A DNA stretch of 64,000 nt, from positions 21,886,001-21,950,000 of the forward strand of contig CM075941.1 in assembly GCA_038030265.1 (NCBI GenBank), given 5' to 3'. Both the position numbers and the translations under genes were made by a program. The DNA is from Corythucha ciliata (lineage: Eukaryota > Arthropoda > Insecta > Hemiptera > Tingidae). Shown piece after piece: positions 46,540 through 57,211 of this stretch (position 1 is its first letter; the number at the start of each line of letters is the position of its first letter). The notes beneath the pieces were generated by a model. The model did not search any database and had not been told where the DNA came from. It saw only the letters and a list, made by a program, of their open reading frames with translations.

Positions 46540-46986
46540 ATGGAAATGTTGGAGGAATGAAGACTGCGTGATTGATGATTCACGGATTGTGTGGAGGACC
46601 ACACGATACTTCCATGTTCCCGTTTTTGGCGTTCATCAATAATGCTTAAAAAAAAAAAAAATAAACAAGAAAACTTCCATGGCTGTGTCAATTTTTTCAG
46701 TGCTCCGACGCTTCCGATTTCATGCTGGTTAAAGGGTAACATGGGCGCGTTAGTCGAAATATATGAAATAAAACTCGAGCGCCCATGTTACCCTTTAACC
46801 AGCATGAAATCGGAAGCGTCGGAGCACTGAAAAAATTGACACAGCCATGGAAGTTTTCTTGTTTATTTTTTTTTTTTTAAGCATTATTGATGAACGCCAA
46901 AAACGGGAACATGGAAGTATCGTGTGGTCCTCCACACAATCCGTGAATCATCAATCACGCAGTCTTCATTCCTCCAACATTTCCAT
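46540..46986. repeat. Perfect inverted repeat: ~209-bp arms, 30-bp loop
   Basis: 46540-46748 and 46779-46986 are reverse complements at every base I compared except for one base of length in the poly(A)/poly(T) run. The loop is 46749-46778. No coding frame. Such identity means a very recent event, strong conversion, or an assembly fold-back artefact. Confidence 0.93.
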
Positions 46987-47409
46987 AACCCTAAATCCAA
47001 AAAAATTCTTGGTCGCACATAATCAATAATCAACCCTCAGCCCACATCGACTTATCAATTACCTACCCTTATCAATCAACGACTATAACCATCAATCGTC
47101 CCTCAATTTTCAATCCTCCTTCAATCATTCGTCTTCGTTCTTTCATACCAAAAAAATAAAAAAATAGAAAACAGTCCAAAATGCAATACTCAGTCAAAAA
47201 CAGGTGATTTTAGGTCCTTTGACCATTTTGGAACAACAATTTCGAAAAGCTGTAGCCCGTTCCATATTCATCGTGGAAAACTACTTTACATACAAAATTT
47301 ATTAAAAATTTATTGCTCAACAAGTTTTGTGAGTGAAGATTTTCCTGTAAAGTAACTCATTTTCGGGATATTTAGAAGAAACTAAAAGAAGTGCTCAATA
47401 ATTTTGGTT

Positions 47410-48375
47410 TTTGGGCTGCCAAAAAATTGTACGAGCTTTTCAGAGTTCGCATTTTTTTTCTCGAACACTTCTGACCTAGACATACAAGATGGCAAAAAAA
47501 TACCCGTGAGTAACATGGAGGTGAAAGAGGTTTGTTTTCGGCAACTTTGTAGTCAATTCGCATGGAAATTGAACGAGAAATCTTAACAAAATAGTTACAA
47601 AATTCCAGGACCAATTGTTTCGAGTATAATACCGAAAATATTATTCCGCTGCGGGAAGAGCAGGCCTGGAAAATGATTTACCTTCAAAACAAAGGTCATA
47701 CTCGCGTTTTTCATGCCAAGAAACAACTAGATTTAGATTACTATGTAAATCTGTGGCGAATAATTTTTAACGCAGTCACGCCAAATCTATCACCTCCCAC
47801 AATTTTCTCTTAACCTCAGTTTTTTTTTGGGTACAAATATTTGCAATTAAGATACAAAGGGGCTCTAGAGGCCTTTTTTTGCAATTTCGACCGTCATTTT
47901 TGGCTTCTGGTCCTTTTGCGCTAAAAACGACGATTTTGGCCACAAAAAAAGTTGCATATTTTCGGCTATATTGTGATCAATTAGCAAGGAAATTTCACGA
48001 GGAATCCGAAAAAAATATCAAAAAAATTCTGGAGTCACTTGTTCTGAAGTTATAAAAAAAATCTGTGGCAAACAATTTTTGACGTAGTCACGCCAAATCG
48101 ATCTCCTCCCACAATTTTCTCTTAATCTCAGTTTTTTTTGGGTACAAATATTTGCAATTAAGATACAAAGGGGCTCTAGAAGCCCTTTTTTGCAATTTCG
48201 ACCGTCATTTTTTGCTAATGGTCCTTTTGCGCTAAAAACGACGATTTTGGCCACAAAAAAAGTTGCATTTTTTCGGCAATATTGTGGTCAATTCGCAAGG
48301 AAATTTCACGAGGAATCCGAAAAAAATATCAAAAAAATTCTAGAATCACTTGTTCTGAAGTTATATCCAAAAACG
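47410..48375. repeat. 312-bp tandem satellite
   Basis: CACGCCAAAT recurs at 47777 and 48089 (period 312). The two units share CTCCCACAATTTTCTCTTAA, GGGTACAAATATTTGCAATT and TTTCACGAGGAATCCGAAAA. A weaker unit precedes from about 47410. Frames inside are repeat by-products. Confidence 0.8.
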
Positions 48376-48484
48376 ACATTTCGGTACGGGAAGAACATGT
48401 CCGATAAATGATTTTTTCTCAAAACAAAGGTCAGATTTGTGCTTCTCATATTAAGAAATAGCCAGGTTTTAATTTTCATGCAAT

Positions 48485-48650
48485 TTATCGAAAAGAAAGC
48501 GACAGACCGTCAGACCGACGGCATGCCAAAAACCACTTTTTTCAACTTTTTTGAGGTTGTACATTATGAATGTGATGTCAGCTCGGATTCGATTTTTTTC
48601 ACGAACACCACACTTCCATTCCCGTAGGGAACATGGAAGTAAAAAGAAGG
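48485..48650 (-). repeat. Dispersed repeat F, copy 3
   Basis: The reverse complement gives TACTTCCATGTTCCCTACGG, GTGAAAAAAATCGAATCCGA and GGCATGCCGTCGGTCTGACG, close to the 34.2 kb copy. Confidence 0.7.
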
Positions 48651-48660
48651 TGCTGAGACC

Positions 48661-49035
48661 GGGAGTTTTTTGGGCCAGCACCCGAGCTCGGGGAAAGTCG
48701 TCTCGTCGGCGGCAACGCTAGCAAAGGATAAAACCGTGAGGAAGAAGAGACGTTTCAGGGGGCAACATGAGAAAACGAGCGAGCACCGGTATTTTCTCTG
48801 TTGTGCCCCGACGCCATCCAATTGCTGATCACCGGTCTCCGGCCGTTCGCTGTGGCTCCGTTGACTCTGTTGTTGAGCGGTTCCCGTAGGTCGGACTCCC
48901 CCGTCACGTCCGCGTACGCTCGCGTGAAGTGCATTTCCATCATATTCTTGAGTAACCAGTGACCCCCTTATTAACAACTCGCACTAATGTAATACCGAGC
49001 CCTATTAGTCGACCTTAGCGTAATTAATAAATGTA
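48661..49035. repeat. Dispersed repeat G, 3' part
   Basis: GGGGAAAGTCGTCTCGTCGG, GTTGAGCGGTTCCCGTAGGT and the ending AATTAATAAATG match 56786-57211 in order, with drift. The frame at 48564-48977 (minus) crosses unrelated repeats and is not a credible gene. Confidence 0.65.
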
Positions 49036-49183
49036 CACACTTTTCCACGAGTTGTAATGGCAAAAAAAGAATGAAAAAGACGTGAAAATAATCCAATATT
49101 TATCATACCGCTTACACTATCGGTATCACTAGTTTCTCTATGACCGGCAGACAGCGTCTTCCTTAGCTACAATCGCCAATACT

Positions 49184-49471
49184 CAAGGTGACTAAACTTT
49201 CTATAGGTGCCGCAGATCTTCGGCCATTACTGTACTTCACCTACGTCATGAGCAGTCCCGTCCGCCTTTGCGCTGGACCCAGTTCATTATCAATTGTTAT
49301 TGGGTTGTGATTTTTGAGAAATCATAAACTTCAATTTCAAAATTATCTTGCTCTGCTGCTCTAGGGTGAGCAATCGGGAGCAAAGGACTGCTCGTGACGT
49401 CAGTTTCCACCCCTCCTGTCCGAATGACAGGGGGAAATCTGCGGCACCTATAGTAAAGTTTAGTCACCTTG
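49184..49471. mobile_element. 288-bp MITE with 9-bp target duplication
   Basis: CAAGGTGACTAAACTTTCTA then TAGGTGCCGCAGAT is mirrored by ATCTGCGGCACCTATAGTAA then AGTTTAGTCACCTTG. GCCAATACT lies on both sides (49175-49183 and 49472-49480). A 9-base duplication suggests a Mutator-like source; hAT elements normally make 8. Confidence 0.88.
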
Positions 49472-49639
49472 GCCAATACTTATTAGCCTTTAAAATCAAA
49501 GTGGCTGATATCTCGTGTTATCAAAGTGTAACTCCATTGTGCATGTAACTGTTGATATGGCATTGCCTAATACACTAATTTGAGGAGAAATATTATGCTA
49601 TGTATAAGTAAATTTCAGCAAATCACATTTTTTATGTAT

Positions 49640-50640
49640 TGTATTGTGAGTAGAGTTGATTAAAAGCGTGGTCCGGAACAAAATGATCGTGTTTTTTGTT
49701 CAGGAGCCACCCATTCTATTAGCCTGCCCACGGTGAGTTCATTGAGTCTGTAGTGTTGAGAATCCCATAAATACACTGGTCATTTCTCTAATTTTCTGTT
49801 GAGAATCGGATTAGTTCTTTATCTGGAATTCCGAGGCTTTCAAAAAACCAAAGATAAAAGTGAAAAGTGAGGCAAATTTATTTTTCGCGCGACTAGCAGA
49901 TTAAGTGCCGCCTTATACGCGTCCTTGTAGTGTAGAGCATTAAGTAAGTTGAGGATTATGCACGAGTGCATAAAATCTAATGCACTAGTGCAATTAAAAT
50001 TTCGGGTCTGGAATGAGGAACAGCAACAAGACGAGGAGCAGGTCGTTCGAGGTAGGGGCATTCGATCATGCACAAGTTCATCATGCATTATTCCTTAGTT
50101 GCGCGAAAAATAGCGTATACACCTCGTGGATAAGTAGATTTATACGCTCCTAGTATTTATTGCCCTCGGCTGCGCCACGGGCACTAAATTACAACTCGCG
50201 CATAAAATCGTACTTAATGCACTCGGTATATAATATACTATTGACGTGCCTTTAGAAGGATTTAAAATAAATAAACAAATGCGGCGTGATATGAAATTAA
50301 TCTCACTAAATTTCGATGTTAGAGTTTCTTGTACGTTCATTTGAGTAAGACGTAGTACCTTTTTTGCAGGTGGCCTTTTGGACCCTTATCAGTAGCTTCA
50401 TCCTCGAAGAGAGTAGTTTCAATATAGTGGCCTCTCGGAATATATTATTTATTTCTACTAAATTCTTCTTCGTACCGTTGTTGCTTACTTCCGTGAACGG
50501 AAATATGTTCACTCAAGTGAAAAGCATGGTCCGGAACAAACTAATGATTGTATCTTCTGTCCACAGGACCCACTCTTCTATCCTCCTGTCACACGCTTTT
50601 TTGCTAGCAAGCCCCGTCGTGGAAACCTCGACGTTCCTAC
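49640..50640 (+). other. Paired acceptor-like segments, possible duplicated exon
   Basis: Near 49665-49735 and 50520-50600 a related stretch occurs twice: TGGTCCGGAACAAA, then a pyrimidine tract ending in CAG, then GAGCCACCCATTCTATTAGC (first) or GACCCACTCTTCTATCCTCC (second). The first is followed by ACG|GTGAGT, a donor-like site, giving a potential ~29-base exon. No protein family is recognised, and a dispersed repeat is equally possible. Confidence 0.2.
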
Positions 50641-50689
50641 ACAGGCAAGGAAACTACTGTGCTTCAAACAAATAGAAACGATAAGCTAG

Positions 50690-53600
50690 AAGAAACGTAA
50701 ATACTTGAAACAAAAGCAAGGTGCATGGGACACGTTGGGGAACATCTCACGTTTGTTGACGTCTGAGGCTTGCAACATATTCGCCGGATTGGTTTTTTCT
50801 TATCCCTTTGCGTAGTAGGGTACCGTGGTGTCACTAATTCATAATTTATCAAAATACTATACCTATACTAATTATTTGACTCCAATTATTAATAGTGGGT
50901 ATACCTATTGGAGAACTAGGGGAGAAGGTGTGCGTTTCCCGGGGTGGAAGATCGATAGGAAATCGGTGACTGGCCACCACGTTCTGGCCCAGGTTGGCTT
51001 CATGTGGGAGTCTTTATTTTAGCCTTTTTATCCAAAAAGCATTGCAAGTTATGCACACGAAACTGATGAAAAAGTTCTGATGAAGTGAAAAACTCTAGCT
51101 TTTGAATGTATTCTTCAGATTTTCCTTTCATTCGGAGAGAAGGGTATACCTACCTACTAATCTAGACCTGAGTTTACTTATTTGAATATAGTTTGTCGAA
51201 AAAATGCTTGGCAGTTTCTTCTGTGGATTTAGCTTTGAGTGAAAAGTCATAAACGTATAAGACCAGGACACTTCGCCACTCTTTTCCCAAATTGAACTCG
51301 GTCATTCACACTCTTGAGGCTAAATTTTTTTAATTGCCGCCAAAGAATCACTTGGAAAAATTGTCAGGTAACTTCAAAAATTGTTTTCAAAATAACATTC
51401 AACGTATGACTGACGTACAGCCGACGTGTTACATGAGGGCTTCCAATAATATAAAGGAGTTTTGATTGTATCGCCTCAGAGTTCAGATTGCTATTGTGCC
51501 TCATGCTAATAGTGCCCAGCAAACGCAAACTTTCTCGCCTAGGAGGAAAGAAAGAAGCAGAAACAGAAGGTGATGACGACGACGAAGAAGAAGAAGAAGG
51601 TAAAATGAAGGTCTCTCTCAAGTAATAAGTAATAGAGGATTAAGTTTGACAAGGGAGTTATTACAGTTGCTGCGCGCTAACAACACGACACCGAAAAACG
51701 CAACCATGCACGCCATTATTTTCACTATTCATTGATTATCGTTGTTTCACGTTTTTTTTTTTTTTCTACCATCATGTTGTTGTGTAGTTGAAAATTATCA
51801 GTAGCTCAGACAGAATAACATTAACGCAATATTATTGAAAGTAGAATTAGAAGTAATATTATCATTAGTATTATCAATGTGCATTGGAAGTAATATTATT
51901 ATAAAATAGAATGGCTCAATTCTGAAAACAGTTAAATTTCTCTGAAACCTCTACAGAAATAGATTGTATTTATTTTTCTCTCTCAAGCATTTTTGTTAAA
52001 TTTGAGTAATTGGTTTCCCCCACCCTCACTTCGCTATTTTACTGTTATTATTTTTTTTTATCCTATACAATGCGAACTGAGGTTCCTATCGTTATGTGCG
52101 CATATAGTAAACACCCCCTCCCCACCATCAAAAAATTATTATTGCCTTGAAGAACCTGTTATTTAGGGGCTTTAATTTGTGTGTAGGAAAAAGAGAGGAC
52201 CTGCGATCAAGAAAATGAGCCGAATTTGTCAAGCTGGTTTCGTTGAATTGAATTGGGGGATCTTGTCGAAATTTCTCTTTGTTTTAAGTGGTGTGAAATT
52301 CCGAAAATGACTGTTTCTTATTGCTAGATACACCCCCCCCCCTTGCCACGCAAGGACTCAAGGGCGTGTTTACAAAACAGGGCATATGAGCAGTAGGGCA
52401 TTTATTTAAGTGGTTCACTTGAAATAATATAAGACGTGTATATATAACTAAATTGATGTACTACAAAGGCGGCACTGAAATTGAAATTTCGGAACTTTTC
52501 CGAATGATAAATTAGCGGTGGCTCGCCACAAGCCTTTGTTCTCAATTTCCACGACGAGTCTTCCCTACACCGAGCATCGCCCAATCGAGTACATGCTGAC
52601 CTAATTGTTGCTCCCTTGAAAACCCTGGCCTCTCGCTCTATACTCTTTCATTTTGTTGGTGATTGGTGTGACCTGATTCAAAATGACTTTTCCAGCGTAA
52701 ACAATTTCAGGGAAATTCTTGAAAGTTTGATTACTTTCAAGTCTCTTTCCGATAAGTTAGAAAAGTCTACATTCTCACTCCCCCTCCAACAACCTTAAGG
52801 ATGGGCTATTAGCGACTTGAAAATCTTGAAATCGAACGAAAACTGCAGTAGATGATTCTTTTGTTCGTTTAATTTCACTTCAGTTTAAGGGTTCTTTCTT
52901 AGTTTTGCGAAGGGTTTCATTGTGCTGGCAGAATTCCCCGATAATATTATCTCTTTCGAAGATTCAGAGTAAACTGAACCGAATACCGAACGAATGAAAA
53001 GATGGTACGATTGCCTCCCTTCCACTACCCCCCCCCCATCGCTCTATAACGGTGAATTCAAACCACCTCTATATTTTTACCGTAGCGCAAGAGTGCTGAT
53101 GAAGCTTCTGATTGGTGGCGTTGCAAGCGAGCCAAAAAATTATTTCTCTCTGGGGAAGAATATCATCTCACGTTCAATTCAATGAGTCACGAAGTGATCC
53201 CCCCGAAAATAACTTTGAAAATGTCACACATGAAAATAACGTGTAATATAGTCACGTGATAATTAAGGGGAGGGGGCGATAGCTATCGAGCGATCAATTA
53301 TAAAATTCAATTCGCTCGTAATAATTACAACGATCATAAAATTGATTCTCTGGCCCTTAAGGTCGTTGGAGGGGGAATGAGAATCTAGCCTTTTCCAAAA
53401 TTGATTCGAGGCAGTGAGTTTGTTCTCAAAACTTAATTTGGCAACAAAACTTAATTGCCAAGTAATCCAATTTGGAAAAAATGAAAAGAAAAATACAGGT
53501 GTACACAATACAAATGCGTATTGGACAGAAACAGCTAAACTGCATGGCCATTCATGCCAGGAATTGGCTAATTCTACTAACAACTTGGAACTTATTAGCC

Positions 53601-53930
53601 CAAAGCTGGTAGTTTTGAACCGAAAACTGGCTATTCGGCTGAAACTCGGACATTTCCACCTTGGCAACGTATGTGGCCACAGGAACATACAGTTGAGTTC
53701 ACTTGAAACCGTCAATTCAAGCCCTTCCAACTATGAAAATAGTCATTTCACACTCGAAAAGCTGCTAATTTAGATATGTTAGCATGACATCGTACACGGT
53801 CCAAAAGATTTCATATTGCCGTTCCCCCGCGCCTCGTTAAACCAACATTGTCACCTTGCCATGTGGTCTGGCGACGTTGTGGGGGGGAGGGGATTGACAC
53901 GCTTAAAATGCTCCATCAGAGTATAACAAA
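50690..53930. other. No gene seen
   Basis: Includes a GAC/GAA microsatellite near 51574-51599, C runs near 52329 and 53030, and drifted AT-rich sequence. The overlapping frames at 53263-53730 (minus) and 53414-53773 (plus) cover the same bases and show no domain. Confidence 0.35.
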
Positions 53931-54280
53931 GATGGGTTTCTAGCGAGCTAAAACCCGTTGAATTATGTTCTTGAAGAAGCCAAGCTCACAAAAACGGGGC
54001 TCTTAAAGAGCCAAATCTCCAACAACAACAAATCAGTGCCTCATATCAATGAGTCCACCCGGCGGGTTTATTAGAAAGCCAGACCCACGAAATTTGGTTT
54101 TTATTGAGCCAGACCAGCGAAAATCATTTTTAGTGTTTGAATTATCCATGTCCCAAACCAGACGCGCGAAAATGGGCATTTGGTGAGCGAAATTCATGAA
54201 GTAATTCTTTTTCCAGGCCGGGTCAACAAAGCCCGTTTAACTGTTGCAGGGTTCAAACCATTTTGTGTACAAAACACTAA

Positions 54281-54429
54281 GGCCCGATTTCACCAAATTC
54301 TTAAACCACGATCAACAACTAATCACGATTATAATGTTAAACACTAATATCAGAATTCATATGGGTCGTTATTGGCAACTAATCACGATCAACTTTAAAC
54401 GAGATCAATTTTTTTGGTGAAAATGGGCC
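54281..54429 (+). mobile_element. 149-bp MITE, TAA-flanked (family A copy 2)
   Basis: GGCCCGATTTCACCAA and TTGGTGAAAATGGGCC tips. TAA lies on both sides (54278-54280, 54430-54432). The body is nearly identical to copies at 7940 (inverted) and 63084. Confidence 0.9.
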
Positions 54430-54499
54430 TAAATTATGACTGGTTTTTGAGCTCAGCTTAGGGCTAACTTTAAACCAATGTGATCGACCTGGGCCTTAA

Positions 54500-55121
54500 G
54501 GTCGATTCAGACTATTCGGGCGAAACGTGGGAATACTTACGCTGTCCCACGTGTGATAAAAGCTTCCAGAAAAGGTTTTATTTTTATTTTATTTTATTTG
54601 GCATTAGCTTTGCGCTATACAGCCATAGAAATAAATAAGGTTAATTGAGTGAACTGTACAACTAATGGTAGCTGTAACAATAATACTAATTAGTGGTTTT
54701 AATACTAATATTGTAATTATAATACTAGTGATAATCTTCAGCAATAATTGTATACGTATAATAACTATTTGGGGAGATAAGATAAGATTTTAATACGAGT
54801 AATTAAAATGCATTATTATTATTTGTGTGAGTAAGTTTCGGTTACTGGGGTGTGGGGGTATGTAGGTTTGAAGGTTGCTCAAACAAAGGTTTTTGTTTGT
54901 TTGTGTTTACATTGCTCTGACGTGACGTAGGAACACGTGGGGGATGATGCGAGTCCGCGCAATGTGAACGTTAACATTGCATTGACACGAATCATCCCAC
55001 GTGTTCCCACGTCACATCAGGGCAATGTGAACGTAAACAAACAAGAGCTTGTAGTAGAATTTTGTACCACACGTGTGGGACTGCGTGTTCCCACAACATG
55101 TCCGAGTAGTCTGTATTGACC
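54500..55121. mobile_element. 622-bp TIR element with an inner palindrome
   Basis: The outer ends GGTCGATTCAGACTATTCGG and CCGAGTAGTCTGTATTGACC are inverted, and the match continues about 60 bases through CCCACGTGTG. Inside, 54890-55050 is a second palindrome (TTTGTTTGTGTTTACATTGC against GCAATGTGAACGTAAACAAA) rich in CACGTG. No target duplication is evident. Confidence 0.75.
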
Positions 55122-55330
55122 GTTAGTGAGCCAGATGCGCGAGATTGTCATTTTGGAAAATGGTTTTTATAGGTAAAATCAGTAAATTTTGTTGCATACC
55201 GAGCATAATCCGCGCAAATATTTGGTAGTCAGCAAAATCTGCGAAAATGCTATTTTAGTGAGAAAAATTCGTGATATAGGTTTTTCAGTGAGCCAATCTC
55301 GCGAAAATGGATGCATAGTGAGCGAGACAA

Positions 55331-56042
55331 CGAGTAACGGAGCACCTCAGGTTTTCCAACGTGGCTTGCTGATGCAGGATGCTGGACGAACGATTATAGT
55401 TTCAAGGTTTTTTCCTTTCGGTTATGTGGCGGATCGTTTCACGTATCACCTGCCTTGGAATGCAAAAACTTACTATATCGCTCCGCATTTAACAAACCTT
55501 TACCACTCCCACGGAAACTTTCTGTACAGACGAGGCTAAGTGACTCAATGGCTCAATGTTTTTTTTTTTTTTTACTTCTTGTTCCATCCTTTTTTTCGGA
55601 TTCGGGGTTCTTCACGTCACAATAATCGTCGATTTCCGCTCATTTCCCCCACTAATAAGGCCAGCCGTATGTTCTGAAATAATTTGTAGTGTGAGTTTCG
55701 CCGTCATTTTTAGCGCTGAATTTACGGGGCAATTGTATTTTAGACTTCAGACACGCCGACACAAACGCCAGAAGTTGGATTCGTCCCAAAATTATACGCC
55801 CGTTTCTATAGATTTTTTCGGGCGCGAGAACCCTTTCTGTTTTTAGGAATCTTCTATTGTGACGTAACAACCGTAAAACGAGAAGGTAATTTTCAAATCC
55901 CTTTCCCTTCCTCTGGAAACGAACTTTTCAGGCAGAAAACTGTTATTATAACCCCGGTATGAGCCTTTGTTGCAGTTGAGGGAGAGGTAAGATAAAGCTT
56001 GTAAAAAAATTCCTTCATTTCGGCTCTGATTTTCTGTTACAC
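55331..56042. other. No gene seen
   Basis: T run at 55559-55572. Short frames (55189-55539 partly, 55556-55846) have no recognised domain. Confidence 0.35.
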
Positions 56043-56045
56043 TTA

Positions 56046-56187
56046 TAGCGTTCTCCATTTGCAGAAAATTCTGCATTTGGGCAGTTCATTTCCACCCGTC
56101 TTCACTGAATTAAATCATATGTTAGTGGAGAAGACGGGTGGAAATGAATAGCCCCGTTGCAGAATTTTGAGCAAATGGGGAACGCTA
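56046..56187. mobile_element. 142-bp palindromic MITE, TTA-flanked (family E copy 2)
   Basis: TAGCGTTCTCCATTTGCAGA and TCATTTCCACCCGTCTTC are mirrored by GAAGACGGGTGGAAATGA and GCAAATGGGGAACGCTA. TTA lies on both sides (56043-56045, 56188-56190). Confidence 0.85.
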
Positions 56188-56190
56188 TTA

Positions 56191-56681
56191 TTATTTTTTT
56201 TTTTTCCACCTGCCCTGAATTCGATACGTGTGTTTTATCCTCTTTGAAGTTAATTCACACATGTGCTCTCTCTGGCTCGCAGTCCACCTGGACTGCAGGT
56301 GACATATTGCGGGACACAAACACCATGTATGAAATAACTTCAAAGAGAACAGATCTTATCGTGAGGGGGAGGGAGGGATGCACGTCGCAGTAGAGTGCCC
56401 ATGATAACTGGGGGGAATTGTATTTTCCCATTTGGGTGGTCCCCCCCCCCACCAAACATTGGTGGTGGAGGCAAGCATTAATTTTGCACTTTTCACATCC
56501 AAAACAACGCATTATAATGTTTGTAAACTACGTTATTATGGGTCACACCCACCCTAAGGAAGACATTAGGGGGGGGGGGGGAGTCGAGGCGAGCGGTTTG
56601 GCTAAGGCAGGCGAACCCTACCTGAATTATATGGATCATAAATGAATTATATGATCATAAATGATAAAGTCGAGGTAAAGC
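56191..56681. other. No gene seen
   Basis: Contains the C run near 56444 and G run near 56571. A short ACAACGCATTA.AATGT phrase (about 56505) also occurs near 42294. Confidence 0.35.
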
Positions 56682-57211
56682 CGAAAATGAACGAGTGCGT
56701 GAGAACCCACATTGCGACGCGTTTCGGCAGTGAGTAAGTGGGGGGGGGGGAGGGCCAAAACGAAAAAGGAAGACGATGTCGCTGTGAGAGTGAGTTTTTG
56801 ACCAGCGCCCGAGCCCGGGGAAAGTCGTCTCGTCGGCAACGCCAGCAACGGAGAAAGATCAGAGGAAGCAGGGACGTTTTCGTGGGGCATTCGGGGGACA
56901 AAATGAGAGAACGATTAGCGAGAAGCGAGCTCCGGTCTTTTTCTCTTTTGTCCTCTGTTTGCCATCCGGCTATAAATCGCCGGACCATCCTCTGTTTGCT
57001 GTTGAAACATTCACTCAGTAGTTGAGCGGTTGTTCGTGGACGGCGCACCCGAAAGTCGGACTTCAAAGTGGCATCCTCGTACTCCGGCGCTTCCATGTTC
57101 GTGAGTAAACTATACATAGTTTCAACCCCCCCCCCCTTACCAACGACTCTCACACTTACGTAAAACCGAGCCCAAATAAATCGACCTTCGTCTCGAATTA
57201 ATTAATAAATG
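56682..57211. repeat. Dispersed repeat G, uninterrupted copy
   Basis: This copy joins the 5' part seen at 46463-46539 and the 3' part seen at 48661-49035 with only about 25 bases between them. It is GC-rich and ends in AATTAATTAATAAATG. The 168-codon minus frame (56647-57153) runs along it, but the other copy does not keep that frame, so I do not call a gene. Class unknown. Confidence 0.65.

Larger units (their letters stand above)
53940..55330. repeat. Degenerate ~35-bp satellite split by two transposons
   Basis: Phrases GAGCCAGACCCACGAAATTT, GAGCCAGACCAGCGAAAATC and GAGCCAATCTCGCGAAAATG return at 53.94-54.27 kb, 54.43-54.50 kb and 55.12-55.33 kb. Between these blocks lie the elements at 54281-54429 and 54500-55121. 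The phrase is the reverse complement of that at 29.9-30.7 kb. Confidence 0.75.

Noticed and set aside
53263..53773. 155-codon minus and 119-codon plus frames over the same bases
   Set aside because: They are mutual shadows in drifted AT-rich sequence, with no domain, splice or poly(A) context.
56647..57153. 168-codon minus-strand frame
   Set aside because: It runs along dispersed repeat G; the other copy (48.7 kb) does not keep the frame, and no domain is visible.
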